Source: Bordetella genomosp. 10 (GTDB taxonomy: Bacteria > Pseudomonadota > Gammaproteobacteria > Burkholderiales > Burkholderiaceae_B). Taken from it: a DNA stretch of 64,000 nucleotides. This document shows, piece by piece, positions 37,160 through 45,936 of the stretch. A program made the position numbers and the translations under genes. The notes beneath the pieces were generated by a model. That model saw only the letters and a list, made by a program, of their open reading frames with translations, was not told the origin of the DNA and did no database searches. The DNA lies in contig NZ_NEVM01000005.1 in assembly GCF_002261225.1 (NCBI RefSeq), forward strand, positions 1,612,001-1,676,000. Reading direction: 5' to 3'. The first letter of the stretch is position 1. Every line of letters starts with the position of its first letter.

Positions 37160-37891
37160 TCATTTGTATTTGGTGGCGGCCAAGGTGGCCAGGTCGATGC
37201 CCGCGGCGATGTCGGCCTTCTGACGGTTGTCGCCCGCGTCGATCTTCTCGGCCTGCGCCAGCACCGCCGTGGCGTGCGCATAGGGCACGAAAACCACGCC
37301 CGCCTCGTCCGCCAGCACCAGGTCGCCCGCGTCGACGGCCACACCGGCGATGCGGACGCGGCCGTTGATCTCTATGGTCTGCAAGCGCCACTTGCCGGTG
37401 ATGGGCGTCACGCCGCGCGACCAGATCGGGAAGCCGCGCTCGCGGCTGCTGTCGGGGTCGCGGAAGGAACCGTCGATGACCGCCCCCGCGCAGCCGGCGC
37501 GATGGGCCACGGCGGCAGACTGCCCGCCCATGTTGGACACGCCCGCCAGGCCCTCGATGACCACCACGTCGCCGGGCAGCGCCTGGTTATAGGCCTCGTG
37601 CTCGCCCATCATGCCCTTGCCGCTGGCCGCGGCGACGGAAGGGTTCACGCCCCGCTCGACGTTGCGCACGGTGACGGCCTGGCCGACCATGCGGCGCGCG
37701 CCCAGCGTGGGCGCGAGCACGGACGCGGGAATCGCGCCCGACAGCCCCAGGTTGTCCATCGCGTCGGACACGGTGCCCGTCAGGTCTTCGAGCGCGGCGT
37801 AGCGCGCCAGCACGTCGGGCGGCAGCCGCGGCAGCTCGGCGCGGCGGATGGCTTCGGGCGGCACGCGGCCGGTAAGGGGTTTGCTGGTCAT
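37160..37891 (-). CDS. RraA-like protein (possible 4-hydroxy-4-methyl-2-oxoglutarate aldolase family)
   Basis: A 243-residue RraA-fold protein. The conserved parts are TGTVSDAMDNLGL, PTLGARRMVGQAVTV, LPGDVVVIEGLAG, the Arg-Asp metal pair in AVIDGSFRDPDS and VAVDAGDLVLADEAGVVFVP. In catabolic operons such proteins act as divalent-metal aldolases or decarboxylases rather than as RNase E inhibitors. It lies second in the operon, 38 bp after the dehydrogenase gene. Confidence 0.9.
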   Translation of the reverse strand: MTSKPLTGRVPPEAIRRAELPRLPPDVLARYAALEDLTGTVSDAMDNLGLSGAIPASVLAPTLGARRMVGQAVTVRNVERGVNPSVAAASGKGMMGEHEAYNQALPGDVVVIEGLAGVSNMGGQSAAVAHRAGCAGAVIDGSFRDPDSSRERGFPIWSRGVTPITGKWRLQTIEINGRVRIAGVAVDAGDLVLADEAGVVFVPYAHATAVLAQAEKIDAGDNRQKADIAAGIDLATLAATKYK

Positions 37892-37929
37892 GGCGATTCG
37901 GGGTCCAGGGAGTTTGCGTCCGAGCGTCT

Positions 37930-38928
37930 TCAGCCCGGCAGCGTTGAAGCGGCGGCCGGCGCGCGCAGGACGATGTCCGCTTCCGCGAGGGGCAGGCCGC
38001 GCGCATGACGGTCGATGTTTCCCAGCACGTGGCCCGCGATGTTCGGCACGTTGTCGATGACGCTGCCCGCCGAATGCGGCGTGACGACGACATTGTCCAG
38101 CCCCAGCAGCGGATTGCCCGCCGGCGCCGGTTCCTGCGCGAACGTGTCCAGTCCTGCGCCGCCGAGATGGCCCGACCGCAGCGCTTCCAGCAGGGCCGCC
38201 TCATCCACGATCTCGCCGCGCGCGGTGTTGATCAGGACGGCGCCCGGCTTCATGGCGCGCAGGGCATCCGCTCCCATCATCCCGCGGCTGGCGTCGGTCA
38301 GCGGCAGGTGCAGGCTGAGGATGTCGGCCTGGGCGAGCAGTTCATCGAAGCCGGCGTAGCGCGCGCCGAACGCCCGCTCCGTGACCGCGTCGGCGCGCCG
38401 CACGTCGTGATAGAGGATGGTCGCGTCGAAGCCGCGCAGGCGATGCGCCAGCGTCCGCGCGATGTTGCCGAAGCCCAGCAGGCCGACGGTGCGCCCGGCG
38501 ATCTGGCGGCATACGCCGCGCAGGCGGGCGGGCTCCCAGATGCCGGCCCGCACCTGGCGATCGGCCAGGGGCAGGCGGCGGTAGACCGCCAGCATCAGCG
38601 CCAGGGCATGTTCCGCAACGGGCCCCGCGCTGGCGCCCGCCGTGATCGCCACGGGCAGGCCGCGGGCACGGGCGGCCTCCAGGTCGATCTTGTCCACCCC
38701 GATGCCCCACTTCTGGATGAAGCGCAGCTTCGGCGCCGCCGCGATCAGGTCCGCCGTCACCCAGGACCCCGCCGACACGATCACGTCGGCGTCGCTTACG
38801 AGGCGGCGATGCGTCTCCGGATCCGTCGTCTCGGAGAACCGGAGCTGCTGGCCGGCGTGCGCGCAGCCGCGCACCACCTCGCGCACCTCGGGCGTCATGG
38901 GGGTAAGGAAAACGATGTTCAGCGTCAT
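37930..38928 (-). CDS. D-2-hydroxyacid dehydrogenase
   Basis: A 332-residue NAD-dependent dehydrogenase of the D-3-phosphoglycerate dehydrogenase superfamily. The cofactor loop is GRTVGLLGFGNIARTLAHRL, catalytic Arg is in LINTARGEIVDEAALLEAL and the catalytic His in VVTPHSAGSVIDN. It is the first gene of the leftward catabolic operon, 117 bp from the divergent IclR regulator, and probably interconverts a 2-hydroxy and 2-keto acid of that pathway. Confidence 0.93.
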   Translation of the reverse strand: MTLNIVFLTPMTPEVREVVRGCAHAGQQLRFSETTDPETHRRLVSDADVIVSAGSWVTADLIAAAPKLRFIQKWGIGVDKIDLEAARARGLPVAITAGASAGPVAEHALALMLAVYRRLPLADRQVRAGIWEPARLRGVCRQIAGRTVGLLGFGNIARTLAHRLRGFDATILYHDVRRADAVTERAFGARYAGFDELLAQADILSLHLPLTDASRGMMGADALRAMKPGAVLINTARGEIVDEAALLEALRSGHLGGAGLDTFAQEPAPAGNPLLGLDNVVVTPHSAGSVIDNVPNIAGHVLGNIDRHARGLPLAEADIVLRAPAAASTLPG

Positions 38929-39045
38929 GGTGTCTCCTCGGTCCAGCGAAAGATAACGACACCCCCCGCCATCCGCGAAGATTCCAAATACTGCGACTTT
39001 TTCCTTTTCCCGCTACTCGTCCGAGGCTTGCGCTATGCTTGGCCG

Positions 39046-40029
39046 GTGAAACGCGCCAAGACCAACAGCACCGCGGAAGATCCCGGCACCAGCCTGGGCC
39101 GGGCATTCGCTGTCCTTGAACTTTTCACCCTCGGCCACCCGGTGGTCGCCGTCGACTACGTCACCGCGCAATTGGGCTATACGCGGTCGACCGCCTACCG
39201 GTACCTGCGGGAATTGTGCAGTGCGGGACTCATCACGCAGGCCGCGCCCGGCGTCTACAGCCTGGGGCCGCGCATCATCGAACTCGAGCGCTTGATGGCC
39301 CTCACCGACCCGCTGTACCGGGCCGGGCAGGCGGTCCTGGCGCGGGAGCCGCAAGACAATACGGCGCTGCTGCTGCACAACCTGTACGAAGACAAGGTCT
39401 TGTGCATTCTCAAGGCCGGCCCGGACGTGCTGGAATGCGGCGGGCAGCGGATCACCATCCGCCGCGCCCGCGGCATTCCCTTCCCGCTGTTTCATGGCGC
39501 GGCGTCGCTGGCCCTGTTGCCATGGCTACCGGCGCAGCGGATCCTGCAGACCTATCTGCAAAGCCCCAAGGCGATCGCCGGCGCGGGCCTGGGCAACGAT
39601 TGGGAAGGGTTTCGCCACGCCATGGCCGCCGTGCGTCGGACCGGCTATGCCACCAGCAGCGGCACCATCACCCCGCTGCTCAGCGGCGTGGCGGTGCCCA
39701 TCCTGTCGCCCAGCGGCAGGCTGCTGGGCAGCCTCGCGCGCACCATGCCGACCGAGACCTTGACCCCTGGCGCGGAAGCCGAACACGCCAGGACCCTGCG
39801 CGTCCTCGCCCAACTGGTGGCGCACGCCTGCTGCGATGCCTCCGCGGCCAGGCGCGGAGATGCCGAAATGGCCTCTCCCCAGCGCTCAGCCTCCCGCAAG
39901 CGGCCGTTGCATCCACAAGACGAATGCCCAAACGAGAAGCAGCAGGACGAACGCACTCCCGGCGATACGGGCATAGGCCGCGGACGTCGTGGATGGCGCG
40001 GGAACATACCGGATCCAGGTCACCGCTAG
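39046..40029 (+). CDS. IclR-family regulator with C-terminal extension
   Basis: Regulator of the divergent sugar-acid type operon. It has no ATG in a suitable place; GTG at 39046 gives MKRAKTNSTAEDPGTSLGRAFAVLELF, winged helix VDYVTAQLGYTRSTAYRYLRELCSAGLI, and an effector domain with IPFPLFHGAASLALLPWLP and VAVPILSPSGRLLGSLA. The IclR core ends near residue 265; about 60 further Arg/Pro/Gln-rich residues follow and overlap, antisense, the end of the membrane-protein gene at 39886-40254. The tail does not look like IclR and may reflect a lost stop codon. Confidence 0.88.
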   Translation: MKRAKTNSTAEDPGTSLGRAFAVLELFTLGHPVVAVDYVTAQLGYTRSTAYRYLRELCSAGLITQAAPGVYSLGPRIIELERLMALTDPLYRAGQAVLAREPQDNTALLLHNLYEDKVLCILKAGPDVLECGGQRITIRRARGIPFPLFHGAASLALLPWLPAQRILQTYLQSPKAIAGAGLGNDWEGFRHAMAAVRRTGYATSSGTITPLLSGVAVPILSPSGRLLGSLARTMPTETLTPGAEAEHARTLRVLAQLVAHACCDASAARRGDAEMASPQRSASRKRPLHPQDECPNEKQQDERTPGDTGIGRGRRGWRGNIPDPGHR

Positions 40030-40254
40030 CCATAGCGGCACGAGAATGGCAGCGCCAAGGCCGATGAACCATCCGAACTGTACGAGCCGTTCGTGCCACG
40101 TCTCGCCAGCGCCTGCGCGATATTCGAGAAATAGCGCCAGGCAGACGCAGCATCCCAGGAGGTGGCTCCGGCATGCCCCGGGATGATGCCGGACAAGTGC
40201 AATAGAATATTCGACTATCACAAGAACAACGACAGTTGACACGGAGATATGCAT
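39886..40254 (-). CDS. Small multi-pass membrane protein of unknown function
   Basis: A 122-residue hydrophobic protein with about four transmembrane helices (STVVVLVIVEYSIALV, LLGCCVCLALFL, FGWFIGLGAAILVPLWLAVTWI, IAGSAFVLLLLVWAFVLWM). No family recognised. Its proposed ATG (40252-40254) overlaps by two bases the ATG of the divergent gene at 40253, and its 3' end overlaps the tail of the IclR gene by 144 bp, so exact limits are uncertain. The membrane pattern supports real coding. Confidence 0.55.
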   Translation of the reverse strand: MHISVSTVVVLVIVEYSIALVRHHPGACRSHLLGCCVCLALFLEYRAGAGETWHERLVQFGWFIGLGAAILVPLWLAVTWIRYVPAPSTTSAAYARIAGSAFVLLLLVWAFVLWMQRPLAGG

Positions 40255-41275
40255 GCGCAAGGTCAAGAAGTGCCTGGCGATCGTCCTGTATACCTTGGGG
40301 CCGGCCTTTTTCCTGTGCATGTTCTTCTCGCCGCGGTTTTCCTATCAATTGCTGGATCGCGCATTCAGCTCGTATGTCACCGTGCAGGCCACGCCCCGCG
40401 ACTGCGCGCTGGTGCGCCGGGGGAACGCGCACGAAGACGGGATAGTCTGCACGCTGGACTATGCCGCGAACGGCAAGGCGGCGTCCGTCAAGGCCGTGGC
40501 GTGGGAGTCCGAGAGCATTTTCAATACGCAGGCGGCGCTGCATCGCCGGCTCGCGGCCTTTGTCCAGGGGCAGCCGGTCGATATCGACATCGATCCGGAC
40601 CATGATTTCAAGCGTCCGCAAGTGGTGCCCCAGGACTGGTTCCAGGCCTCGGCGGCCGGCCTGAACCTGCTGGTCTTTGTCGGCCTGTTCGCGGGCGTCG
40701 GCTACGCCTGCACCGCCCTGAATGACGCGCCCGGGCGTCGCGCCGACTACGACTATGACGCGCATGGCGAACTGGTTCGTAAACGCGGCGCGGGCGTCGC
40801 CGGCGGCGTGAAACTGCTCCTGGCATGGCTGCTGTGGTGTTTGTTATTGCTCGCCATGTGCTATCTCTGGACCAACCGGCCGGCAAACCACCGGCTGCTT
40901 CTCGGCCGCGAACTGGCGCCGACGCCCGCCATCCTGACCCATTGCGAGTCGGCCTATACCGGCTACAAGGGGCATGACCAGATCGAATGCGACACCGCCT
41001 ATTGGTGGCAGGGCCGGAAATTGCGCGGACAGGCCGAGGCCATCGATTTTCGCTTCTTTCCCACCGACGCCCGGCTCGACCGCGCGGTAGAAGCCGCCGA
41101 GGGACGCCACGTCCAGGCTTATGTCGATCCCGCCCAACCCAGCTATGCGATCGCTTTCGTCAATGACGATATCTTCGTGCCGTCGACCCAGGGCCTGGGG
41201 AATATCATGTGGACCGTCATTTTCTGCGCGCTGACCCTGGGCTTGATCTTCACGAGCCGCTATCGTTCGCGCTAG
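40253..41275 (+). CDS. Membrane protein with an internally repeated extracytoplasmic domain (DUF3592-like)
   Basis: A 340-residue protein with helices near residues 8-27, 132-152, 183-206 and 316-333. Two soluble segments resemble each other: one near residues 43-125 (DCALVRRG ... GIVCTLDY ... VDIDIDPDHDFKRPQVV) and one near 222-310 (HCESAYTGYKG ... IECDTAYW ... VQAYVDPAQPSYAI). Each has a Cys pair about 20 residues apart and ends in a DP-containing strand, the DUF3592-like layout. RBS ACGGAG precedes the ATG. The next gene (41306) follows by 30 bp and also encodes a membrane-anchored protein. Function unknown. Confidence 0.75.
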   Translation: MRKVKKCLAIVLYTLGPAFFLCMFFSPRFSYQLLDRAFSSYVTVQATPRDCALVRRGNAHEDGIVCTLDYAANGKAASVKAVAWESESIFNTQAALHRRLAAFVQGQPVDIDIDPDHDFKRPQVVPQDWFQASAAGLNLLVFVGLFAGVGYACTALNDAPGRRADYDYDAHGELVRKRGAGVAGGVKLLLAWLLWCLLLLAMCYLWTNRPANHRLLLGRELAPTPAILTHCESAYTGYKGHDQIECDTAYWWQGRKLRGQAEAIDFRFFPTDARLDRAVEAAEGRHVQAYVDPAQPSYAIAFVNDDIFVPSTQGLGNIMWTVIFCALTLGLIFTSRYRSR

Positions 41276-41305
41276 CGCCATGGCAACGCACTGGAAAACA
41301 ATTGC

Positions 41306-42832
41306 ATGACGGCGATGACCTTGCTCAAACTGCCGATAGTCGTGTGCTTGCTGGCGCTGCTGGCCCTCCTGCTATTGCTGGTCAAGCGCTCGCGCATGTC
41401 CCGGGGCCAGGAAGGCAGCGCGGCGGGCCGCGCGGGCATCAAGCCATGGCTGCTTGCGCCGGCATTCCTGGCCGTGGCGGCGGCGTTCACCGTTTCCATC
41501 CTGCTGAGCCGGTCGACCGGACAGGATGCCGCGAGCAACGGCGAAAGCCTGGGGCCGGGCATCTACGCGCGCTATCAAGGCCGCATCTACATGAACATCG
41601 GCGGCCAGGGCGAGTACCTCCTGCCGGACGCCGATGCCGCCAGCTTCGGCCCGTTCCCAGACCACGAACTGGATTCCAGGAATATCGGCAGGGACCGGAA
41701 TGCCGTTTATTGCGGCTCCCAGGCCATCGTGCAGCTTCGTCCCGAACAGGTTCGCTTCGTCGGCCACGGCTACGTCAGCGACGGCAACCGTGCGTGGTAC
41801 TGCACCTGGGAAAAGGACAACGCGTCCTACCACTGGTGGCAGGACATCCTGAACAGCCGCGATGAAGACAGCCCGGAAAAACCTCGTTTCAGAGACTATG
41901 TGCTCGTACCGCTGGAGCCGGTGCATGCCGCGGACTTGAAGATCGTGAATGCCGCCTATGCGCAGGATGGCGTGCATGCCTATTACGAAGGCCGCCTGAT
42001 CGCCGGCGCGGATGGCGCGTCGCTGCAGACGGTCAAGGTCACATCGGGCCAGGACCATCCGGAGGGATATACCGACGATCACTACGTGCGCGACGGCCGC
42101 CATGTGTATTTCGACGGCGTGCCCTTGCCCGAGGCCCATCCGGCGGCGTTCCTCGCCTTCATGCCCGACAGCGACCAATGGAACACCCGCTATGGGCTGG
42201 ACAAGGCCACCGGGCAGTTCTATGCGGGCGCAACGCCGTTTCCCGCCAAGGTCGACGGCGTGGACAGCAGCGCGCTGCATCTGCTGGTCGCCGACCGGGA
42301 CCGCGCCAACCACGAACTCTTCTACAACGCCTCGGGCATCTGGTTCTGGGATTATCAGGACCAGGCGCTCAAGCGCGGCTGCGCGTATCCCTTTGCAGGG
42401 ACTCCGACCATGCTTTCGTCCGGCATATGGATCGATGGCCGCAATGCCTTCTTCAGCCGGACCATCGACGACTGGCGAAACGGCAGAAACGATAAATCCC
42501 TGGCGGCCCGCAAGACGCAGTTGTGGATGCTGCCCGACGCAGAATTGACCAAGGTGGCCGACCTGCCCGGCAAGAACGGCCACGTGCGGGGAACCCTGTG
42601 GAAGGGAGGCGCCCAACTGTATTTCGCGCCCAGCATCGGCCAGAATTATTTCCTGCACGATGCCTTGTATCTCGTCAGGAACGAGGAAGGACTGAAACGC
42701 GACCTCCTGACGGACCACTATTACGTGACGATCTTCAAATCCGAGGACGTCGAGCGGCTGGATTCATCGGACAGCACGGTCGTCTGCCGGATGTCGTCGG
42801 ATTACCCGTCCATGTGGGCATTCTGGAAATGA
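41306..42832 (+). CDS. Membrane-anchored DKNYY-family protein
   Basis: A 508-residue protein with two N-terminal transmembrane segments (LLKLPIVVCLLALLALLLLLV and WLLAPAFLAVAAAFTVSILL), then a large outside domain with DKNYY-type repeats: DRNAVYCGSQAIV, DGNRAWYC, AQDGVHAYYEGRLIAGADGASL, VRDGRHVYFDGVPLPEAHPAAF, DGRNAFFS. Such repeats occur in lipoproteins and surface proteins of unknown role. It follows the DUF3592-like gene by 30 bp, so the two probably work at the same envelope site. Confidence 0.78.
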   Translation: MTAMTLLKLPIVVCLLALLALLLLLVKRSRMSRGQEGSAAGRAGIKPWLLAPAFLAVAAAFTVSILLSRSTGQDAASNGESLGPGIYARYQGRIYMNIGGQGEYLLPDADAASFGPFPDHELDSRNIGRDRNAVYCGSQAIVQLRPEQVRFVGHGYVSDGNRAWYCTWEKDNASYHWWQDILNSRDEDSPEKPRFRDYVLVPLEPVHAADLKIVNAAYAQDGVHAYYEGRLIAGADGASLQTVKVTSGQDHPEGYTDDHYVRDGRHVYFDGVPLPEAHPAAFLAFMPDSDQWNTRYGLDKATGQFYAGATPFPAKVDGVDSSALHLLVADRDRANHELFYNASGIWFWDYQDQALKRGCAYPFAGTPTMLSSGIWIDGRNAFFSRTIDDWRNGRNDKSLAARKTQLWMLPDAELTKVADLPGKNGHVRGTLWKGGAQLYFAPSIGQNYFLHDALYLVRNEEGLKRDLLTDHYYVTIFKSEDVERLDSSDSTVVCRMSSDYPSMWAFWK

Positions 42833-42871
42833 TGCGGCGCCTGGCCATTCAGGCGCGGAAGGACCCACCTG

Positions 42872-43852
42872 TCAAGCCTCGTCCGGCACCCGCGCCGCGA
42901 CGTCCTTCTGCAATTGCTCCTTCGCCAGGCAGCGAATCGCCGCGATCAGCTTCTGGCAGGCGACCGACGGCGGCGTCAGGTTCGAATGGCTGGCCCAGAT
43001 GCCGATGCGCGGATCCTCGTCCAGCGGCCGGATGATGGTTCGCTCGCGAATCTCGGGCGGCAGGCTGGCCGCGTTGACGATGGCCGAACCCAGGCCGTTC
43101 TTGGCATAGGCGGAGGCCGCCACGGGCGTGTCCGCCTCGATGGCACAGACCGCATCGGCGTGCGAGCCCAGGAAGCGGCGCAAGGTTTTTCCCAGCGGCG
43201 CTTGCGGCGGGTAGCCGATCCATGGATGCGACAGGAAGTCCTCGGCGCGTATCACTGCCTTGTACCGCAGCGGCGAGGTGCGCGGCATCACGCAGACCAC
43301 CTTGTCCTCGCCGACCTGCTGGGTCGCCAGGCGCGGATGCTCGATCGGCGTCAGGGAAATGCCCAGGTCCACATTGCCGCTCAATAGTTCATGCGCGACT
43401 TCGGCCGCCTTGAAGGTGCGCGTCAGGGCGCGAAGGTTGCGCACGTGCGATTGCAGGCTGGTCAGGGCCAGCGGCAGCAAGGTCTGCTCGAAACAGGAAC
43501 TGGTGGCGATCTTCAGCACGGCCATGCTGCCCTGGGCGAGATTGGCGGCCAGGCTGTTGATGCCGCGCATGCGCTCGTAGACGTCCTCGATCTCGGCGTA
43601 CAGGCGCCGCGCCTCGGGCGTGGGCACCAGGCGGCGCTTGGTGCGTTCGAACAGCGGATAGCCCAGGCGCGATTCGGCCAGCGCCAGCGTGCGGCTCAGG
43701 GCGGGTTGCGAGACGTGCAGTATCTTGCCGGCGCTGCATATCGAGCCGGACAGCATGATGGCCCGGAAGATTTCGATATGACGCAGGTTCAGCGGACGCT
43801 GGTCCGTGGATGCGCCAACTTCGGCGGTATGGGACAAGAGGGCTTGCTCCAT
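42872..43852 (-). CDS. LysR-family transcriptional regulator
   Basis: A 326-residue regulator. I start at MEQALLSH (43852), which has GGAGG six bases upstream. The helix-turn-helix is LRHIEIFRAIMLSGSICSAGKILHVSQPALSRTLALAESRLGYPLFERTKRRLVPT; the effector domain follows (VAHELLSGNVDLGISLTPIEHPRL, KNGLGSAIVN). It is divergent from the ABC transporter / D-amino-acid operon and is its likely activator. Confidence 0.93.
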   Translation of the reverse strand: MEQALLSHTAEVGASTDQRPLNLRHIEIFRAIMLSGSICSAGKILHVSQPALSRTLALAESRLGYPLFERTKRRLVPTPEARRLYAEIEDVYERMRGINSLAANLAQGSMAVLKIATSSCFEQTLLPLALTSLQSHVRNLRALTRTFKAAEVAHELLSGNVDLGISLTPIEHPRLATQQVGEDKVVCVMPRTSPLRYKAVIRAEDFLSHPWIGYPPQAPLGKTLRRFLGSHADAVCAIEADTPVAASAYAKNGLGSAIVNAASLPPEIRERTIIRPLDEDPRIGIWASHSNLTPPSVACQKLIAAIRCLAKEQLQKDVAARVPDEA

Positions 43853-44323
43853 CGAGGCCTCCATGTTGACGAAACGACGCGATGCCGCGGCTTCGTTGCG
43901 AGTGGATAAGAAAACGATGCAATAACCATGCCAAATCGTGGCGTGCCGAGGGGCCTTGCCCTTGCTCGGGCAGCTTGGCCATTGGCGCATGGCGGTGACC
44001 GAACGCCGTCGGCATGCCCGCGCCCCGTCTTGGTGCGCCGGATAAGGACTATCCCTGTGTGCCGGCGCGCGGCGGGCCGTCCACGACCATTCCCAAAAAA
44101 CAAAAACCGAAATCCCATACTCATAAACGCACAAATGTTAGGTATTCGTACCAACAGGATCCAAGTATCAAATAATAAAAATCCAACGCCACGCGATTTG
44201 AGCCATCGTGGTGCGCAAATGCGTTCATAACCCTGCCGGATGACTCATGCATGTTTTGGCATGACGGCGATGCGGCCTGCCCTCGGTAACCTGAAAAAAC
44301 AGGACACGCCAAGGAGCCATATC
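43853..44323. other. 470-bp divergent regulatory region between LysR and the ABC operon
   Basis: No gene seen. The part near 44100-44200 is distinctly AT-rich compared with its surroundings and holds the operator-like palindrome at 44138-44155. A good ribosome site (AAGGAG, 44311-44316) marks the ABC operon start. The region before 44100 is GC-rich and open in the LysR frame, but its translation (Trp/Arg/Pro-rich) does not resemble LysR. Confidence 0.5.
44138..44155. promoter_or_regulatory. Candidate LysR operator
   Basis: TTAGGTA (44138-44144) and TACCAAC (44149-44155) form an inverted repeat with spacer TTCG; the inner GGTA/TACC pairing is perfect and a T-N11-A frame is present. It lies about 170 bp before the ABC operon start and about 290 bp before lysR. 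Position and symmetry fit a LysR-type site but there is no experimental anchor. Confidence 0.35.
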
Positions 44324-45922
44324 GTGGAACGTCGAGAGTTCTTGAAGAGCGCCGCCGCGGGCGGCCTGATCGCCGCCGCCGGCGGATTGCCGTCGCTGTC
44401 CGCGGCACAATCGTCGAAGAAGACCCTGCGTTTCGTGCCCCAATCCGACCTCGCCAATTTCGATCCCATCTGGGGCACGCAGTACGTGGTGCGCAATGCG
44501 TCGATCATGGTGTGGGACATGCTGTACGGCATCGACGCGAACATGAAGTCGCAACGCCAGATGGTCGAGTCCGAGGAAGTTTCCAGCGACGGGCTGACGT
44601 GGACGTTCACGCTGCGCAAAGGCCTGAAGTTCCATGACGGCCAGCCGGTGCTCACCAAGGACGTGATCGCCAGCCTGAAGCGTTGGCAGCAGCGCAATTC
44701 CATGGGGCTGATGATCCGCGACATCCAGGCCGAGATCACGCCCATCGACGATATGCGGTTCAAGTGGGTATTGAAGAAACCCTTCCCGAAGATGCTCGAC
44801 GCGCTGGGCACGCTGGGCACCCCCTGCCCCTTCATCATGCCGGAGCGCATCGCCCAGACCGATCCGTTCAAGCAGATCACCGAATACGTCGGCTCCGGCC
44901 CGATGCGCTTCGTCCGCAACGAGTGGGTGCCCGGTGCGAAGGCCGTATTCGAGCGCTTCGCGGACTACGTGCCGCGCGCGGAGCCCGCCTCCTGGATGGC
45001 GGGCGGCAAGAAGGTGCTGGTGGACCGCGTCGAGTGGATCATCATGCCCGATCCGGCCACCGCGTCGGCGGCCCTGCAGAACGGCGAAATCGACTGGTGG
45101 GAGAACCCCATCGCCGACCTGATCCCGGTGCTCAAGTCCGGTTCGGGCATCGTCACCGAGATCGCCGATCCCCTGGGCAACGTCGGCTCCTTCCGCATGA
45201 ATCACCTGTATCCGCCGTTCAACGACGTCAAGGCCCGCCGCGCCGTGCTGATGGCGATGAGCCAGCAGGATTACATGCAGGCCATCGTCGGCGAGAATCC
45301 CGAACTGTGGAAACCCATGGCGGGCTTCTTCACGCCCGGCACGCCGGCCTATACGGAAGTGGGCGGCGACATTTTCAAGGGGCCGCGCGACATGGACGCG
45401 GCGAAGAAACTGCTGGCCGAAAGCGGCTACAAGGGCGAGCCCGTCACCTGCCTGGTGGCGCAGAACCAATCCATTACCAAGGCCATGGGCGACGTGACCG
45501 CCGACCTGCTCAAGCGCCTGGGCATGAACGTGGATTTCGTCGCCACCGATTGGGGCACGGTGGGCACCCGCCGCGCCAGCAAGGCCCCGCCCGCCCAGGG
45601 CGGCTGGAACATGTTCCACTCCTGGCACGTGGGCGCGGATTGCGCGAATCCGGCCGGCTACATCGCCTTGCGCGCCAATGGCGACAAGGCATGGTTCGGC
45701 TGGCCCAAGGACGACAAGATCGAAACCGACGTGCTGGCCTGGTACAACGCGTCCGGTCCGGCGCAGGAGAAGTCGGTCATCGAAGCCCTGAACAAGGAGG
45801 CCACCGACTTCGTGGTGTATGCCCCGACCGGTTTCTTTCTCCAGTACACGGCGTGGCGCAGCAACGTCACGGGCATCTCCAAGGGGCCGATGCCTTTCAT
45901 ATGGGGCGTGGACAAGGCCTGA
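44324..45922 (+). CDS. ABC transporter substrate-binding protein (dipeptide/SBP_bac_5 family), Tat-type signal
   Basis: A 532-residue periplasmic receptor. GTG at 44324 is chosen because AAGGAG lies 7 bases before it and because the product then starts MERREFLKSAAAGGLIAAAGG, a twin-arginine signal. The SBP_bac_5 core is shown by LRFVPQSDLANFDPIW, WTFTLRKGLKFHDGQPVLTKDVIASLKRW and MNHLYPPFNDVKARRAVLMAM. It leads a six-gene operon with DppBCDF-type components and two D-amino-acid amidohydrolases, so N-substituted amino acids or peptides are the likely cargo. Confidence 0.93.
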   Translation: MERREFLKSAAAGGLIAAAGGLPSLSAAQSSKKTLRFVPQSDLANFDPIWGTQYVVRNASIMVWDMLYGIDANMKSQRQMVESEEVSSDGLTWTFTLRKGLKFHDGQPVLTKDVIASLKRWQQRNSMGLMIRDIQAEITPIDDMRFKWVLKKPFPKMLDALGTLGTPCPFIMPERIAQTDPFKQITEYVGSGPMRFVRNEWVPGAKAVFERFADYVPRAEPASWMAGGKKVLVDRVEWIIMPDPATASAALQNGEIDWWENPIADLIPVLKSGSGIVTEIADPLGNVGSFRMNHLYPPFNDVKARRAVLMAMSQQDYMQAIVGENPELWKPMAGFFTPGTPAYTEVGGDIFKGPRDMDAAKKLLAESGYKGEPVTCLVAQNQSITKAMGDVTADLLKRLGMNVDFVATDWGTVGTRRASKAPPAQGGWNMFHSWHVGADCANPAGYIALRANGDKAWFGWPKDDKIETDVLAWYNASGPAQEKSVIEALNKEATDFVVYAPTGFFLQYTAWRSNVTGISKGPMPFIWGVDKA

Positions 45923-45936
45923 CCGGAACGGCATCG

